From: Legionella anisa
Lineage (GTDB): Bacteria > Pseudomonadota > Gammaproteobacteria > Legionellales > Legionellaceae
Direction: 5' to 3'
Length of the DNA stretch: 36,760 bases
Assembly: GCF_001467525.1 (NCBI RefSeq)
Contig: NZ_LNXS01000020.1
Span: 1 to 36,760, forward strand
A model generated the notes under the pieces. It worked only from the letters and a program-made list of their open reading frames with translations. It had not been told where the DNA came from and did not search any database. A program made the translations under genes and the position numbers. Of the stretch, positions 1-8,065 are shown in pieces (the first letter of the stretch is position 1; every line of letters begins with the position of its first letter).

Positions 1-51
1 TTGAGTAAATCTCCACAATTTAAGGAGAGCGTACTTTACAAAATCATTTAA
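1..51 (+). other. possible transposase N-terminal remnant at window edge
   Basis: The first 17 codons are open and end in TAA. They read LSKSPQFKESVLYKII, which resembles the first residues of IS3-type OrfA proteins (a QFKESVL-like stretch). Nothing after the stop continues a transposase. If real, this is a decayed insertion-sequence fragment. The match is short and could be chance. Confidence 0.2.
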
Positions 52-57
52 ACTCTG

Positions 58-207
58 TCACACAGCCTTGCCGGAAGGACACGGTAAGGTGCAATAATCA
101 TCTAGTTTAAAATGAAAAACCTGAGCAGGATCCCAAGAATTTAATGTCTTTTTCAGTTTTTCCAAGGTAATAATTGACTCATTTGAATACTCTTTTCTAG
201 AAAACAT
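58..207 (-). CDS. short hypothetical ORF, possible remnant of a larger gene
   Basis: A 49-codon reading frame runs from an ATG to a TGA, with no clear Shine-Dalgarno sequence. The product is not recognised. Its middle (LNSWDPAQVFHFK) loosely resembles the WDP-x-x-VF-x-F ending of FAD-linked oxidases, so it may be the leftover C-terminus of such a gene. About 280 bases between it and the DUF1398 gene hold nothing recognisable. It may also be a chance frame. Confidence 0.25.
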   Translation of the reverse strand: MFSRKEYSNESIITLEKLKKTLNSWDPAQVFHFKLDDYCTLPCPSGKAV

Positions 208-488
208 GCGCTACCACCGATTGTCCAAATTTGGTACAAATTTTATAAATTAATTATTAAGTGTTTATTAATTTGGTATCGCAATTATTGAACAATGAGT
301 TGCTCGACTCGAGACAGTCTTGATTTTACTATTCTTTTGATCGACCATTAAAAAGCCATTTTTTAATGATAAGGAAAGCAATAAAGTTCGAAAATTACAT
401 GAACATTATTTCATGCCCTAACGGGACATCATCATGTGCGAGTTTTAATTAACCTGAAAATGATCGATGTTCTATCACAGCAGCTTTA

Positions 489-905
489 TTAACTCACTTC
501 TACAGCAGGATAATCTTCAACATACGACTCACCAAGTACACCATAATAAGTGACCGTACGCTTCTCTAAATCAACATGATAATGGACTACTCCAGCATCC
601 CAAGAGGCACGAAGAAACTCAGGAAAAGTGCTTTCACCCGCTTGATCACTACGAATAGCCTTTATAAGTGCTGCTTTATTAAACTCGGGAATATCGACGT
701 GTCCTGTAACCAGAGAGGATTCTTGAGAAACAACATTTCCTTCTTTGGTGATATAGATACTCTGACAAGACGGTAAATACCAAAGATTCTGTTTCACTCC
801 TGCTTGACGCATCACTTCTGCTAAAACAGGAAACCCTCCTACTTTAGGACGAATTGCACTTGCAGACTGGATTGCGTTCTTTAAATTATCAATTGCTTTA
901 CTCAT
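489..905 (-). CDS. DUF1398 family protein (YbcV-like)
   Basis: The 138-residue product belongs to the DUF1398 family, whose members include E. coli YbcV and proteins loosely labelled phage envelope protein. Typical family features are the GGFPVLAEVMRQAGV segment near residue 23, the central GHVDIPEFNKAALIKAIRSDQAGESTF region, and the WDAGVVHYHVDLEKRTVTYYG strand pair. It is full length for the family, soluble, and has no signal peptide. No enzymatic role is established. It lies 65 bases downstream of the marR-type gene on the same strand, so the two are probably one transcript controlled by that regulator. Confidence 0.75.
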   Translation of the reverse strand: MSKAIDNLKNAIQSASAIRPKVGGFPVLAEVMRQAGVKQNLWYLPSCQSIYITKEGNVVSQESSLVTGHVDIPEFNKAALIKAIRSDQAGESTFPEFLRASWDAGVVHYHVDLEKRTVTYYGVLGESYVEDYPAVEVS

Positions 906-970
906 GTTTAATCTCCATTTTTTTATTAAACTTCTTTCGAAAATCGCTGCAGTAGCGTTTCAAAAAAAGT

Positions 971-1444
971 CTATTCAATTGGTGCCGTTTTAATTTGATG
1001 GGAGTCAACAAGTTTTTTTAAAAGTTTCATGAATTGTTCTTGCTGTGCGCAGGTAAGTATCGAGAAAAACTCTTCATCATTTTGATCTGCGAGGACTGCC
1101 AGTTTAGGCACGAGCACCACCGCTGTTGCGGTAAGTTCTATCTCTTGATAACGTCGATCATCAGCAGACTCTTTACGATTAACCAGACCTTTTTCAAGGA
1201 GTCGTGTAATCAATTTTGAAACCGCGCCGCGAGTAAGACCCGTAATATTAGCAACCGTACTCGGCGATATGATGTTATTGCAATCATACATTTTTCTGAG
1301 TACAACCCATTCGGCAACTGTAACACCGGTTTGCTCCAGCTTCCTTGCAAATGCATGCGACACCTCGTTGGAAATCAATCGCATCCAATAACCGATATGA
1401 TCCGTCAGCTTACTTACTTCTTTTCTTTTTTTAACTTTTGGCAT
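971..1444 (-). CDS. MarR family transcriptional regulator
   Basis: The 157-residue product is a MarR-type winged-helix repressor, which binds palindromic DNA as a dimer and usually releases it on binding a small phenolic or oxidant ligand. Visible parts are the N-terminal dimerisation helix (HIGYWMRLISNEVSHAFARKL), helices leading to the recognition helix (TVANITGLTRGAVSKLITRL, about residues 63-82), and the wing (GLVNRKESADDRRYQEIELT) with the conserved DxRR signature. Its promoter contains a perfect 14-base palindrome, so it probably represses itself and the DUF1398 gene behind it. The CDF transporter gene diverges from it 194 bases away and could share control, but no second clear operator was found there. 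Confidence 0.9.
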   Translation of the reverse strand: MPKVKKRKEVSKLTDHIGYWMRLISNEVSHAFARKLEQTGVTVAEWVVLRKMYDCNNIISPSTVANITGLTRGAVSKLITRLLEKGLVNRKESADDRRYQEIELTATAVVLVPKLAVLADQNDEEFFSILTCAQQEQFMKLLKKLVDSHQIKTAPIE

Positions 1445-1464
1445 TCATGTCTCCCAAGGATTGC

Positions 1465-1493
1465 ATTTTAGTTTCCTAGGAAACTATTGTCAA
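1465..1493 (-). promoter_or_regulatory. consensus promoter with MarR-type operator in the spacer
   Basis: On the minus strand, a perfect -35 TTGACA (1488-1493) and a -10 TAAAAT (1465-1470) are separated by exactly 17 bases. The spacer holds the perfect palindrome GTTTCCTAGGAAAC (1471-1484). A repressor bound there would exclude RNA polymerase. A weaker half-related stretch (CAAGGAAACAATT) continues at about 1491. The promoter reads into the marR-type gene starting at 1444. Autorepression is inferred. Confidence 0.75.
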
Positions 1494-1637
1494 GGAAACA
1501 ATTATTAATTTCAGGCTTAATGCCTCATGCACACCGCAATGACCTAGTGTGTTACAATCCCATTTCAGATTGTCAAATACGATATTTCATCTAGTCTTTT
1601 AAATAAGAAAAAGCGTTTTAAGAGCAGGAGTAAGTGG

Positions 1638-2552
1638 ATGTCTCACGACCATAGTCATGCAATTCCAACGAATCAGAATAAAAAATATCTTTGGATGGCA
1701 TTTATTCTCACATCCACCTACTTAATTGTTGAAGTCGTTGGAGGACTTATTACCGGCAGCTTAGCTCTTCTTTCAGATGCAGCACACATGTTGACCGATG
1801 CCAGTGCACTGGCCATCTCTCTGACAGCAGTCTATCTCGCCGACCGCCCTGCCAATTTACGAAAAACATTTGGCTATCATCGTTTTGAAATTCTTGCCGC
1901 TGCTTTTAATGCAATTTTACTTTTTTTTGTTGCCATTTACATTTTATATGAAGCGTATCAACGTCTGTATGCACCCGCGCACATTCAGACGGTAAGCATG
2001 TTTGTGATTGCAGTAGTTGGATTGTTGATTAACTTAATCAGCATGCAACTCCTTGCACGTGGAAAAGACACAAACCTCAATGTTAAAAGTGCTTATCTTG
2101 AAGTATGGAGCGATATGCTGGGTTCTATTGGTGTATTGATTGGTGCACTAATTATTCACTGGACTGGTTATGAATGGGTAGACTCTATCATTGCTATCGC
2201 AATCGGTTTATGGGTTTTACCTCGGACCTGGATTTTGTTAAAGGAAACAATTAACATCCTTCTTGAGGGGGTACCGGACGGTATGGATGTTGAGGAAATA
2301 AAATCTGAAATGTGTCAAATTTCCGGGATTTTGAGTGTACATGATTTCCATCTTTGGGCACTTACCAGCGGGAAGTCAAGCCTTACTGCTCATGTAGTTT
2401 ATGATAGTGCTTATAATCATTCAGAAGAGTTATTACCCATGCTTCAAGAAATGCTTGCCACCAAATTTTCGGTTTATCACACAACGTTGCAGTTTGAAAA
2501 TAAACCTTGTGAACATACACGCAATGGCTGCAACTATACAAAGCGGCCCTAG
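1638..2552 (+). CDS. cation diffusion facilitator (CzcD/ZitB-like zinc efflux)
   Basis: The 304-residue inner-membrane protein belongs to the CDF family, which exports Zn2+ and similar divalent ions in exchange for protons. It begins with a short His-rich stretch (MSHDHSHAIP). Six membrane segments follow, with the metal-site motifs SLALLSDAAHMLTDA (HxxxD in TM2) and SAYLEVWSDMLGSIGVL (DxxxS/G region in TM5). A C-terminal cytosolic domain starts near residue 208 (LLEGVPDGMDVEEIK) and has the usual HDFHLWALTSGKSSLTAHV strand. Length is normal for the ZitB/CzcD group. A Shine-Dalgarno AGGAG lies just ahead of the ATG. It converges with the GST gene, with 6 bases between the stops. Confidence 0.92.
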   Translation: MSHDHSHAIPTNQNKKYLWMAFILTSTYLIVEVVGGLITGSLALLSDAAHMLTDASALAISLTAVYLADRPANLRKTFGYHRFEILAAAFNAILLFFVAIYILYEAYQRLYAPAHIQTVSMFVIAVVGLLINLISMQLLARGKDTNLNVKSAYLEVWSDMLGSIGVLIGALIIHWTGYEWVDSIIAIAIGLWVLPRTWILLKETINILLEGVPDGMDVEEIKSEMCQISGILSVHDFHLWALTSGKSSLTAHVVYDSAYNHSEELLPMLQEMLATKFSVYHTTLQFENKPCEHTRNGCNYTKRP

Positions 2553-2558
2553 AATCAT

Positions 2559-3158
2559 TTAAAGTTTTTTCATCACCGAAAGAAACAATTCTGACTCTAA
2601 AAAAAATTGCAGCCATGCATGGAGATATTTATAGTCGTTTTGTGCAAGCCACTGTGGATCAACCATATAAAATTGTCTTATGAAGGGGAACAAAGCAACA
2701 TCGGCCATATTGATATGGTTTGCTAAAAGGAAGCGATTTTTCATTAATAGCGAATTTAATTTACAGAGATATTCTTGAGCTTTCTCTCTATAATAAAGCG
2801 GATCTTTTTTCTCTGATTTTTGTGGGTACTTATAATTATCCAAAACGGGTTTAAATTTTATATCATTCAAGTGAATTAATTCATGACACTTATCTTTTTG
2901 CTCGATAGATAGCCAACCATTAGGATCAGATTGGGTTAAGGCCCAAATCATAATATCAATGCTTTCATCAATCACACGACCATTTTCTAAAATTAATACC
3001 GGAACAGTCCCTTTTGGGGAGGCGAGAAGCATTTCCGGAGGTTTATTTTTAAGCTCCACCTCCCGTTGTTCTACTTTAATCTTGGAATAGGCGAGCGCCA
3101 TTCTTGCTCTAATCGCATAAGGGCAACGTCTGAAGGTATAAAGTATCGGATAATCCAC
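2559..3158 (-). CDS. glutathione S-transferase family protein
   Basis: The protein has a thioredoxin-like N-terminal domain with YPILYTFRRCPYAIRARMAL, including a Cys-Pro-Tyr at the usual active-site position (C12 from this start). It then has KGTVPVL and DESIDIMIWAL glutathione-binding segments and an all-helical C-terminal domain. This pattern fits the bacterial GST group that includes YfcF-like proteins. The GTG start at 3158 is chosen because an AAGGAT ribosome-binding site precedes it and because the family begins only a few residues before YPILY. A longer frame from an ATG at 3221 would add 21 residues of no recognisable domain. The substrate cannot be told from sequence. Confidence 0.85.
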   Translation of the reverse strand: MDYPILYTFRRCPYAIRARMALAYSKIKVEQREVELKNKPPEMLLASPKGTVPVLILENGRVIDESIDIMIWALTQSDPNGWLSIEQKDKCHELIHLNDIKFKPVLDNYKYPQKSEKKDPLYYREKAQEYLCKLNSLLMKNRFLLANHINMADVALFPFIRQFYMVDPQWLAQNDYKYLHAWLQFFLESELFLSVMKKL

Positions 3159-3373
3159 TGAATTTAGATCCTTATTCAGGGTCTGTTTACAGACCCTAGT
3201 TATAAGCACAATGTAATTCACTTAAATTGATTCAAATCATAATCAATGGAATTGTAATTGACAACTCAGGATAAAAGCTTCCGCTTGCGGTAAGATAAAA
3301 AATTGCCTCTGCCTCGTTACCTATTGGCTTATCCACTTAAAAGAGTTTAATTGAATCATAGTGATTTCTTTTT

Positions 3374-3402
3374 TTGCAATTCAAACGCCATGAATGTATA
3401 AT
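3374..3402 (+). promoter_or_regulatory. sigma70-type promoter of the CheD-like gene
   Basis: TTGCAA (3374-3379) and TATAAT (3397-3402) are separated by 17 bases, with a TG two bases before the -10. Transcription would begin near 3409, giving a leader of about 25 bases before the ATG at 3434. The leader has no good Shine-Dalgarno sequence. Confidence 0.6.
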
Positions 3403-3433
3403 ATCAAGCCAGTATGTGTAAAAATCAAATGCC

Positions 3434-4342
3434 ATGACCAAGATAATTGTAATTGAAGATAATCATGAACGGGTTCTGTTGGATACAGAAGACATCCGGT
3501 TACATGAAATGTCAACATATTATCAAAATCTGTCATACTACAAAAAACTTGACGAAGCTTTAAAATTACTCTCGAGTCTTGATGAAAAAGAGTATTGGCG
3601 AGCAGCAATACTTCTTAAAAACCTAAGCAAGAAAAAAGCAGATGCTGAAGAGCAAGAAATCCATTCACTCATAGAACAGTGCAATGATTTTTCAATATTC
3701 TATATACCCAATTCAAAGCAGCTTCCCAGCATGGAGGGTCTAAGTTGTTATCGAGTAGGAGCTGATGCAGGTGCAGGATTTAAAGAGGGCGATTTAGATG
3801 TTTTGGGAACTGAGGGACTCTTACACTGTACCGGTGTTTTGGTTGTTACTGAGGATGAAGAAGGAATACCTTGTTATTATGTAGGCCATATATTCGGCGA
3901 ACGTGAAACTTATGTAACGGTACAAGCGGAGCTTGACAGAATTCTTGCTGACGTGCAACAACTTACCGGCAGAGAACTTACTTGGTCAGACTTAGCTCAG
4001 CAAGTGACTGTAGTAGGTCCTGGAAGCAGCACCGATGAACCCAGTTCGTGCTATAAGCAAGCATTTAAAATATTGACTCGAGAAGGAGCTAAACCAAATC
4101 CATTATTTGGCAGTAGTGTCGCTTTCAACTTAACAGGAAAAGGTGATTTAATCGTATTAGATCCTGTAGGGCAATTAATTGAAGGCATAGAGTTCCAAAT
4201 ACCAAGAGCCGGCCACGGAGTCTATTCTCCCGTTGATAATTTAGGTGATATAGAAAATACAACGATTGAAAAACAAATTTCAGATGCAATTCAAGGTGAT
4301 GATTACCCTCATACAAACCCATTTATTATGAGTAAATTGTAA
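3434..4342 (+). CDS. CheD-like candidate protein-glutamine deamidase
   Basis: This 302-residue soluble protein is not a named family member as far as I can tell, but residues about 105-255 follow the CheD pattern. VGADAGAGFKEGDLDVLGT resembles the CheD entry strand. It leads to T126-x5-C132 (CheD: Thr-x5-Cys within TLGLGSC), then two strands and H152 in VGHIFGE (CheD: His after the hairpin). A helix, VTVVGPGSS and AFKILTREGAK then match the CheD GGA and LxxxGI region, and GKGDLIVLDPVGQLIEG matches its final strand pair. CheD and the toxins CNF1 and BLF1 use this Cys-His fold to deamidate glutamines. The Cys-to-His spacing is 20 here rather than about 17. Residues 1-100 are a separate helical region. 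No chemotaxis gene is nearby, so an effector or toxin role is possible but unproven. Confidence 0.55.
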   Translation: MTKIIVIEDNHERVLLDTEDIRLHEMSTYYQNLSYYKKLDEALKLLSSLDEKEYWRAAILLKNLSKKKADAEEQEIHSLIEQCNDFSIFYIPNSKQLPSMEGLSCYRVGADAGAGFKEGDLDVLGTEGLLHCTGVLVVTEDEEGIPCYYVGHIFGERETYVTVQAELDRILADVQQLTGRELTWSDLAQQVTVVGPGSSTDEPSSCYKQAFKILTREGAKPNPLFGSSVAFNLTGKGDLIVLDPVGQLIEGIEFQIPRAGHGVYSPVDNLGDIENTTIEKQISDAIQGDDYPHTNPFIMSKL

Positions 4343-4552
4343 ATTCAAATCTGCCAATCAGTGCAACCCATATTAACAGAGCATAATGTGGATTTTCCTC
4401 CCTCATAGACTGAATCTCAAAAGAAAAAGCCAGAAGCTTATCGCATTGATCCCTAAAAAAGATAGGAAGGTCGCATATTTTGCTACACGCATTGAAGTGA
4501 GTTGGGGCACACTCTATAATTTCGCTTAAATCAAAAATTACAGGAAGAAAAC

Positions 4553-4843
4553 ATGAAAATAAATGAAAACCCCACAACAGCCGAAACATTAACCAATGAA
4601 GATTATTCCAAAGCGATGAATTTTATAGGACAAAATTTATTGTCCTCATTAGTTCAATCCATAGAAAAGCTACCTCCCCATCTTCGTAACAGTAACGTTA
4701 TTTCTCAAGCCTTATCTGCATTTTTAGCCAATATCATTTACAAACAATTTCCAGAAAGTCCTGAATCATGCCACCAAATGATGGATGCGATGACCAAGCT
4801 TGTAAAAATGCAATTAGATAATTACTCCCAACCTGCACAATAA
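4553..4843 (+). CDS. small hypothetical protein
   Basis: The 96-residue product is mostly helical, acidic at the N-terminus, and has no signal peptide or membrane segment. It is not recognised. Its central part (AMNFIGQNLLSSLVQSIEKLPPHLRN) and a Cys-His pair near residue 72 (ESCHQMMDAM) are the only distinctive features. A GGAAG ribosome-binding site precedes the ATG. The 210 bases separating it from the CheD-like gene hold no obvious terminator, so the two could be co-transcribed. Confidence 0.55.
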   Translation: MKINENPTTAETLTNEDYSKAMNFIGQNLLSSLVQSIEKLPPHLRNSNVISQALSAFLANIIYKQFPESPESCHQMMDAMTKLVKMQLDNYSQPAQ

Positions 4844-4908
4844 AAAGCATAGCCTGAGTGTAAGTCCCTGTTCCTTGATCACATCTCTACCTATGCCCCA
4901 CGGCTTGT

Positions 4909-5056
4909 CCCTGAGAGTTCCTCACAAAATTTAACCAGGTAAAATGTCATTTGTTGCCCGTCATCCCTGCGTAGGCAGGGAATGACAGCCTTTTAAACAT
5001 CACCGTAAACTATAATAATAGGTTTCCTGGTTAAATTTTGTGAGGATCTCTCAGGG
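4909..5056. repeat. inverted-repeat (MITE-like) element, copy 1
   Basis: Two 31-base arms (4909-4939 and 5026-5056) are inverted copies with a single mismatch. The left begins CCCTGAGAGTTCC and the right ends GGATCTCTCAGGG. Similarity continues outward into CGGCTTGTCC on the left and GGCTTATCCG on the right. Between the arms lies a strong hairpin at 4960-4986 built on GTCATCCCTGC. No coding sequence is present. The same arms occur at about 15700-15790 and 36343-36442. Apart from this element, the 402-base gap between 4844 and 5245 holds nothing recognised. Confidence 0.8.
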
Positions 5057-5245
5057 CTTATCCGCGGGACGTAGGAATTGGACTGGTTTGTCGAGATTGC
5101 AGGCTCAAAAGACTGAAACTCGGATTTTTCGCGTTTTAGCAGGCGGCTCGCTCATCTTATCGAGAAAACAATTCCAATAATCCTTAAATCAGTCTTCCTT
5201 ACTATAATTAAAACAAATAGGATATTTTCAAATGGAGCTTATATT

Positions 5246-5635
5246 ATGGACGCTAAAAAAGAGTACACCTCGCTTCGAATAGCATTGGTTATTTTTGGAT
5301 TGGTTTTTATCTTTGCTGTATATCCTTTAACCATCGTGTGGCCATCTGGCTGGGCTTGGCATCCTGCGGGACAAAACGTCTATTTGCAAATGATAATGGG
5401 GATCTATGCAACATTAGGAGTGTTCTTGCTCTTGGCAGCAAAAAATCCAATGCAGCATTTAAGTTTAATTTGGTTTACCGTTTGGTCCAGTATCGTGCAT
5501 GGAGGTATTATGGCGATTCAATCCTTTTACTATCCACAGCATTTTGCCCATTTATATGGGGATGTTCCTGCTTTATTTCTCATCGCAATTATCTTGGCTT
5601 GTTTAACACCACGTCGAAATGCGATGATCCAGTAA
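5246..5635 (+). CDS. small four-helix integral membrane protein
   Basis: The 129-residue protein has four hydrophobic segments at about residues 9-30, 46-64, 70-92 and 104-122. It carries a conserved-looking YPLTIVWPSGWAWHP loop after the first helix and an IVHGGIMAIQSFYY segment. I recognise the general pattern of a widespread uncharacterised family (possibly DUF6632) but assign no function. The ATG follows a GGAG ribosome-binding site. A TATAAT sits at 5203-5208 without a convincing -35. Confidence 0.7.
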   Translation: MDAKKEYTSLRIALVIFGLVFIFAVYPLTIVWPSGWAWHPAGQNVYLQMIMGIYATLGVFLLLAAKNPMQHLSLIWFTVWSSIVHGGIMAIQSFYYPQHFAHLYGDVPALFLIAIILACLTPRRNAMIQ

Positions 5636-5652
5636 ATATAGGATTAGGTTAA

Positions 5653-6633
5653 CTACATCCATTTCTTCTTTTTAAAAAGAAGATATAGAAATATGGCACA
5701 GACAATGATTAAACCAAGCGCACCAAAATATCCGTATTTCCAGCGCAACTCAGGCATCCATTCAAAATTCATTCCGTAAATTCCAGTGATTAAATTTAAC
5801 GGCAAAAAAATAGCCGCGAATGCTGCAAGCACCGCCATAGTCTCACTTATTTTTTGCATCAACTCATTATCGATTTGTCCTAATAGACCATTTAATAACT
5901 CGCGAATCGAATCCACTTCATTGATAATGAGATGACTATGATTCGATAAGTTGTATAAGGAAGAACGGCATTTTTCTGAGATAACCAAGATATTTCGACT
6001 GGTGATCCGCATTAAAATTTCTCTTATTGCAATCATATCGCGTTTAATTTGCAGCGTTTGGTGCTTTACCTCCGCAACTTCTTTATAAATATTCTGATGC
6101 GTTTTTTGTATTAAAGATTCAAACTGCTCTGAGATTTCTTCATAATGAAAAAGAACCTTAGCATAATCATTAATAATACCCTCAAGGAATAAAAATAAGA
6201 TGAAGCAAGGCGTTTTGGCATAATGAACTGATTTCGAACAACTATTGAGAAAATCAAATAAAACAGGTAAAGGTTTATCTGCAGCAGTAAAACAGTAATG
6301 CGGAGTAAGATGAATCACAAGATTATCTAAACTTATTTCATTATCCTCATTTAACTCAAGTGAAGCCAAACACTTAATTTGCAATGTTAATGCATTGTCA
6401 TTATCAATAAGATTGGATAAATTATTTTCTTCAGTACATAACTGAATTACGTCTGCAGGTAATCTCAGTTTTCTTACTAATTGCTTAAAAGCATCCGCTT
6501 GATTTAAATTACTATGAATCCAATAAATCTTGTTTTCCTCTTGAGCATTGATCCTCAATTCTTCAAGAGCAACGTGTTTGATGCTGTGATGAGTTAAATC
6601 AAATTCAATTGCTATAGTATCAAAAGTATTCAT
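5653..6633 (-). CDS. CorA/ZntB-type divalent cation transporter
   Basis: This 326-residue protein has the CorA superfamily layout: a long soluble cytoplasmic domain (residues 1-260) rich in helices, then two C-terminal membrane segments. The signature GMN (287-289) sits between them, at the end of the first (FAAIFLPLNLITGIYGMN), followed by FEWMPELRWKYGYFG. The second helix ends in a short lysine-rich tail. CorA proteins form pentameric channels for Mg2+, and ZntB relatives carry Zn2+ with protons. The MPEL loop fits either, so the metal is uncertain. It converges with the small membrane protein upstream and is transcribed alone. Confidence 0.85.
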   Translation of the reverse strand: MNTFDTIAIEFDLTHHSIKHVALEELRINAQEENKIYWIHSNLNQADAFKQLVRKLRLPADVIQLCTEENNLSNLIDNDNALTLQIKCLASLELNEDNEISLDNLVIHLTPHYCFTAADKPLPVLFDFLNSCSKSVHYAKTPCFILFLFLEGIINDYAKVLFHYEEISEQFESLIQKTHQNIYKEVAEVKHQTLQIKRDMIAIREILMRITSRNILVISEKCRSSLYNLSNHSHLIINEVDSIRELLNGLLGQIDNELMQKISETMAVLAAFAAIFLPLNLITGIYGMNFEWMPELRWKYGYFGALGLIIVCAIFLYLLFKKKKWM

Positions 6634-6780
6634 TTTAACTTACATCCATAATGTTCCTTTAATTATTATGGCTTGTTTTTCTTGATAATCAATCTCAATA
6701 CACACAGAAAGAAATTCCAAATAAATTCAAGCCGCATTAAATCAATTAATGGGCTTATGATCGAACGAAAAACAATTAAA

Positions 6781-7863
6781 TTACATAATATTCTTCGGCT
6801 CATCTATAACACCCTCCTCGCCAGCCTTTTTTAACGTTGACAGTGCTTCTTTAAGGGATTGTTGCTGTGGTGATCTTAAGGATTCACCTTCTGTAACCCA
6901 ATGGTATGCGGTGAAGGTCACAGCACATTTTAGTATATAGAGTACTGTTTTTAAAAATTGAGTCACACCATCATCCGGATTTGTATCCAATGCGCTTTTT
7001 ATGTCTTCCTGATTTAAGTGATCTTGAAAGCGTCTCAGTTTATCTTGAGGCGTAGGATTTCCCTCACCTGCGTCAGTTAAGGTACGAGTAAGTGCTTGCA
7101 ATGTATCGTAACTTGCAAGCGCCATTTTAATTTCAGTAGAGTGCTCATCAGACTGGGGGCCCTCCTTAAGAGCTTTGACTAATGCATCAATATCAATATC
7201 TTGACCGTCCCCTTTAAAATATGATTTATATAAATCACGATTTTTTTGAACTTCTTCATTTATCTGTCGAGTTAAAATCGCAATTGTTTTCTCGAGATTC
7301 TCATAGAGATCTGAAACAAAATGAAGTGCGAGGAGATTCTTCCGTACTGCTTCAGAAAGATTTTTGCTCACTTGATAGTCAGCTTCAAGCATCCATTTTT
7401 TGGTATTCGCTAGTGTAGGCCCATCCAACTTTTGCCCTTTTAATGCTTCTAATTCCTTTTCCCATCGCCCAGTTCCTAATAAACATGAAAAAACATTTAT
7501 TCCCTTATTTGCAGCATCCATTTTAAGCAGACGAGGTTGGCGCTGTTGGGGAGTTGAATCTTCATCTGTCACTACATCCTCATATATATGCTCTCTCGCA
7601 TTTACGAAATACGCAATAAAATCGAGTGGAGGTATTTTGAGCTTAGAACATTCTTCCACCATTAACTTTCCTATTTGCTTACGCAGGTCATCCAAGAGTA
7701 GGTTGGGATATTGATCTTGAAGTAATGCGCCAAAATCAATAAACGCTTGGGTGGCTTTTTCATTGTCTAGCGCCTCGAGAGCACTACTTATCTCAACCAT
7801 GTAACGCCTTATTTCACCTTTTACTTGCTCAATATCCACTTGGACTTCTGCTTTACGTTTCAT
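6781..7863 (-). CDS. helical hypothetical protein, effector candidate
   Basis: The 360-residue product is not recognised. It is charged and nearly all helical, with likely coiled-coil around residues 180-230 (LYENLEKTIAILTRQINEEVQKN). One moderately hydrophobic stretch lies near residues 300-325 (TQFLKTVLYILKCAVTFTAY). ATG 7863 is preferred; a TTG start at 7884 would add only seven residues. A GGGG stretch lies 8-11 bases upstream. It diverges from the P-type ATPase gene across 202 bases, so the two may share a control region. Large orphan helical proteins next to other orphans are common among Legionella Dot/Icm substrates, but no domain supports a specific role. Confidence 0.6.
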   Translation of the reverse strand: MKRKAEVQVDIEQVKGEIRRYMVEISSALEALDNEKATQAFIDFGALLQDQYPNLLLDDLRKQIGKLMVEECSKLKIPPLDFIAYFVNAREHIYEDVVTDEDSTPQQRQPRLLKMDAANKGINVFSCLLGTGRWEKELEALKGQKLDGPTLANTKKWMLEADYQVSKNLSEAVRKNLLALHFVSDLYENLEKTIAILTRQINEEVQKNRDLYKSYFKGDGQDIDIDALVKALKEGPQSDEHSTEIKMALASYDTLQALTRTLTDAGEGNPTPQDKLRRFQDHLNQEDIKSALDTNPDDGVTQFLKTVLYILKCAVTFTAYHWVTEGESLRSPQQQSLKEALSTLKKAGEEGVIDEPKNIM

Positions 7864-8065
7864 GGGACAACCCCAAAAAAACAAACTTACAGATAAATTA
7901 TACAGCAGAATGTCAAATAAATAATCTCTCGGACTCTCTCACAGAAAATCCAGTTTGGAATATTTTTCCCTTATCCTCTTGAACCTTTTATAGAGATAAG
8001 TTAATTATCAAGATGGACCCTAAATATCCAATGGAGTTTATTGGTGCGCAAAAAGGATTTACGAC

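Noticed and set aside
1500..1637. Control of the CDF pump by the MarR-type repressor
   Set aside because: No second copy of the GTTTCCTAGGAAAC palindrome lies near the pump start, and promoter elements for the pump could not be placed.
3434..3490. MTKIIVIEDN start of the CheD-like protein suggests a response-regulator receiver domain
   Set aside because: Only the first strand resembles a receiver; there is no phosphoacceptor Asp or late Lys in the expected places.
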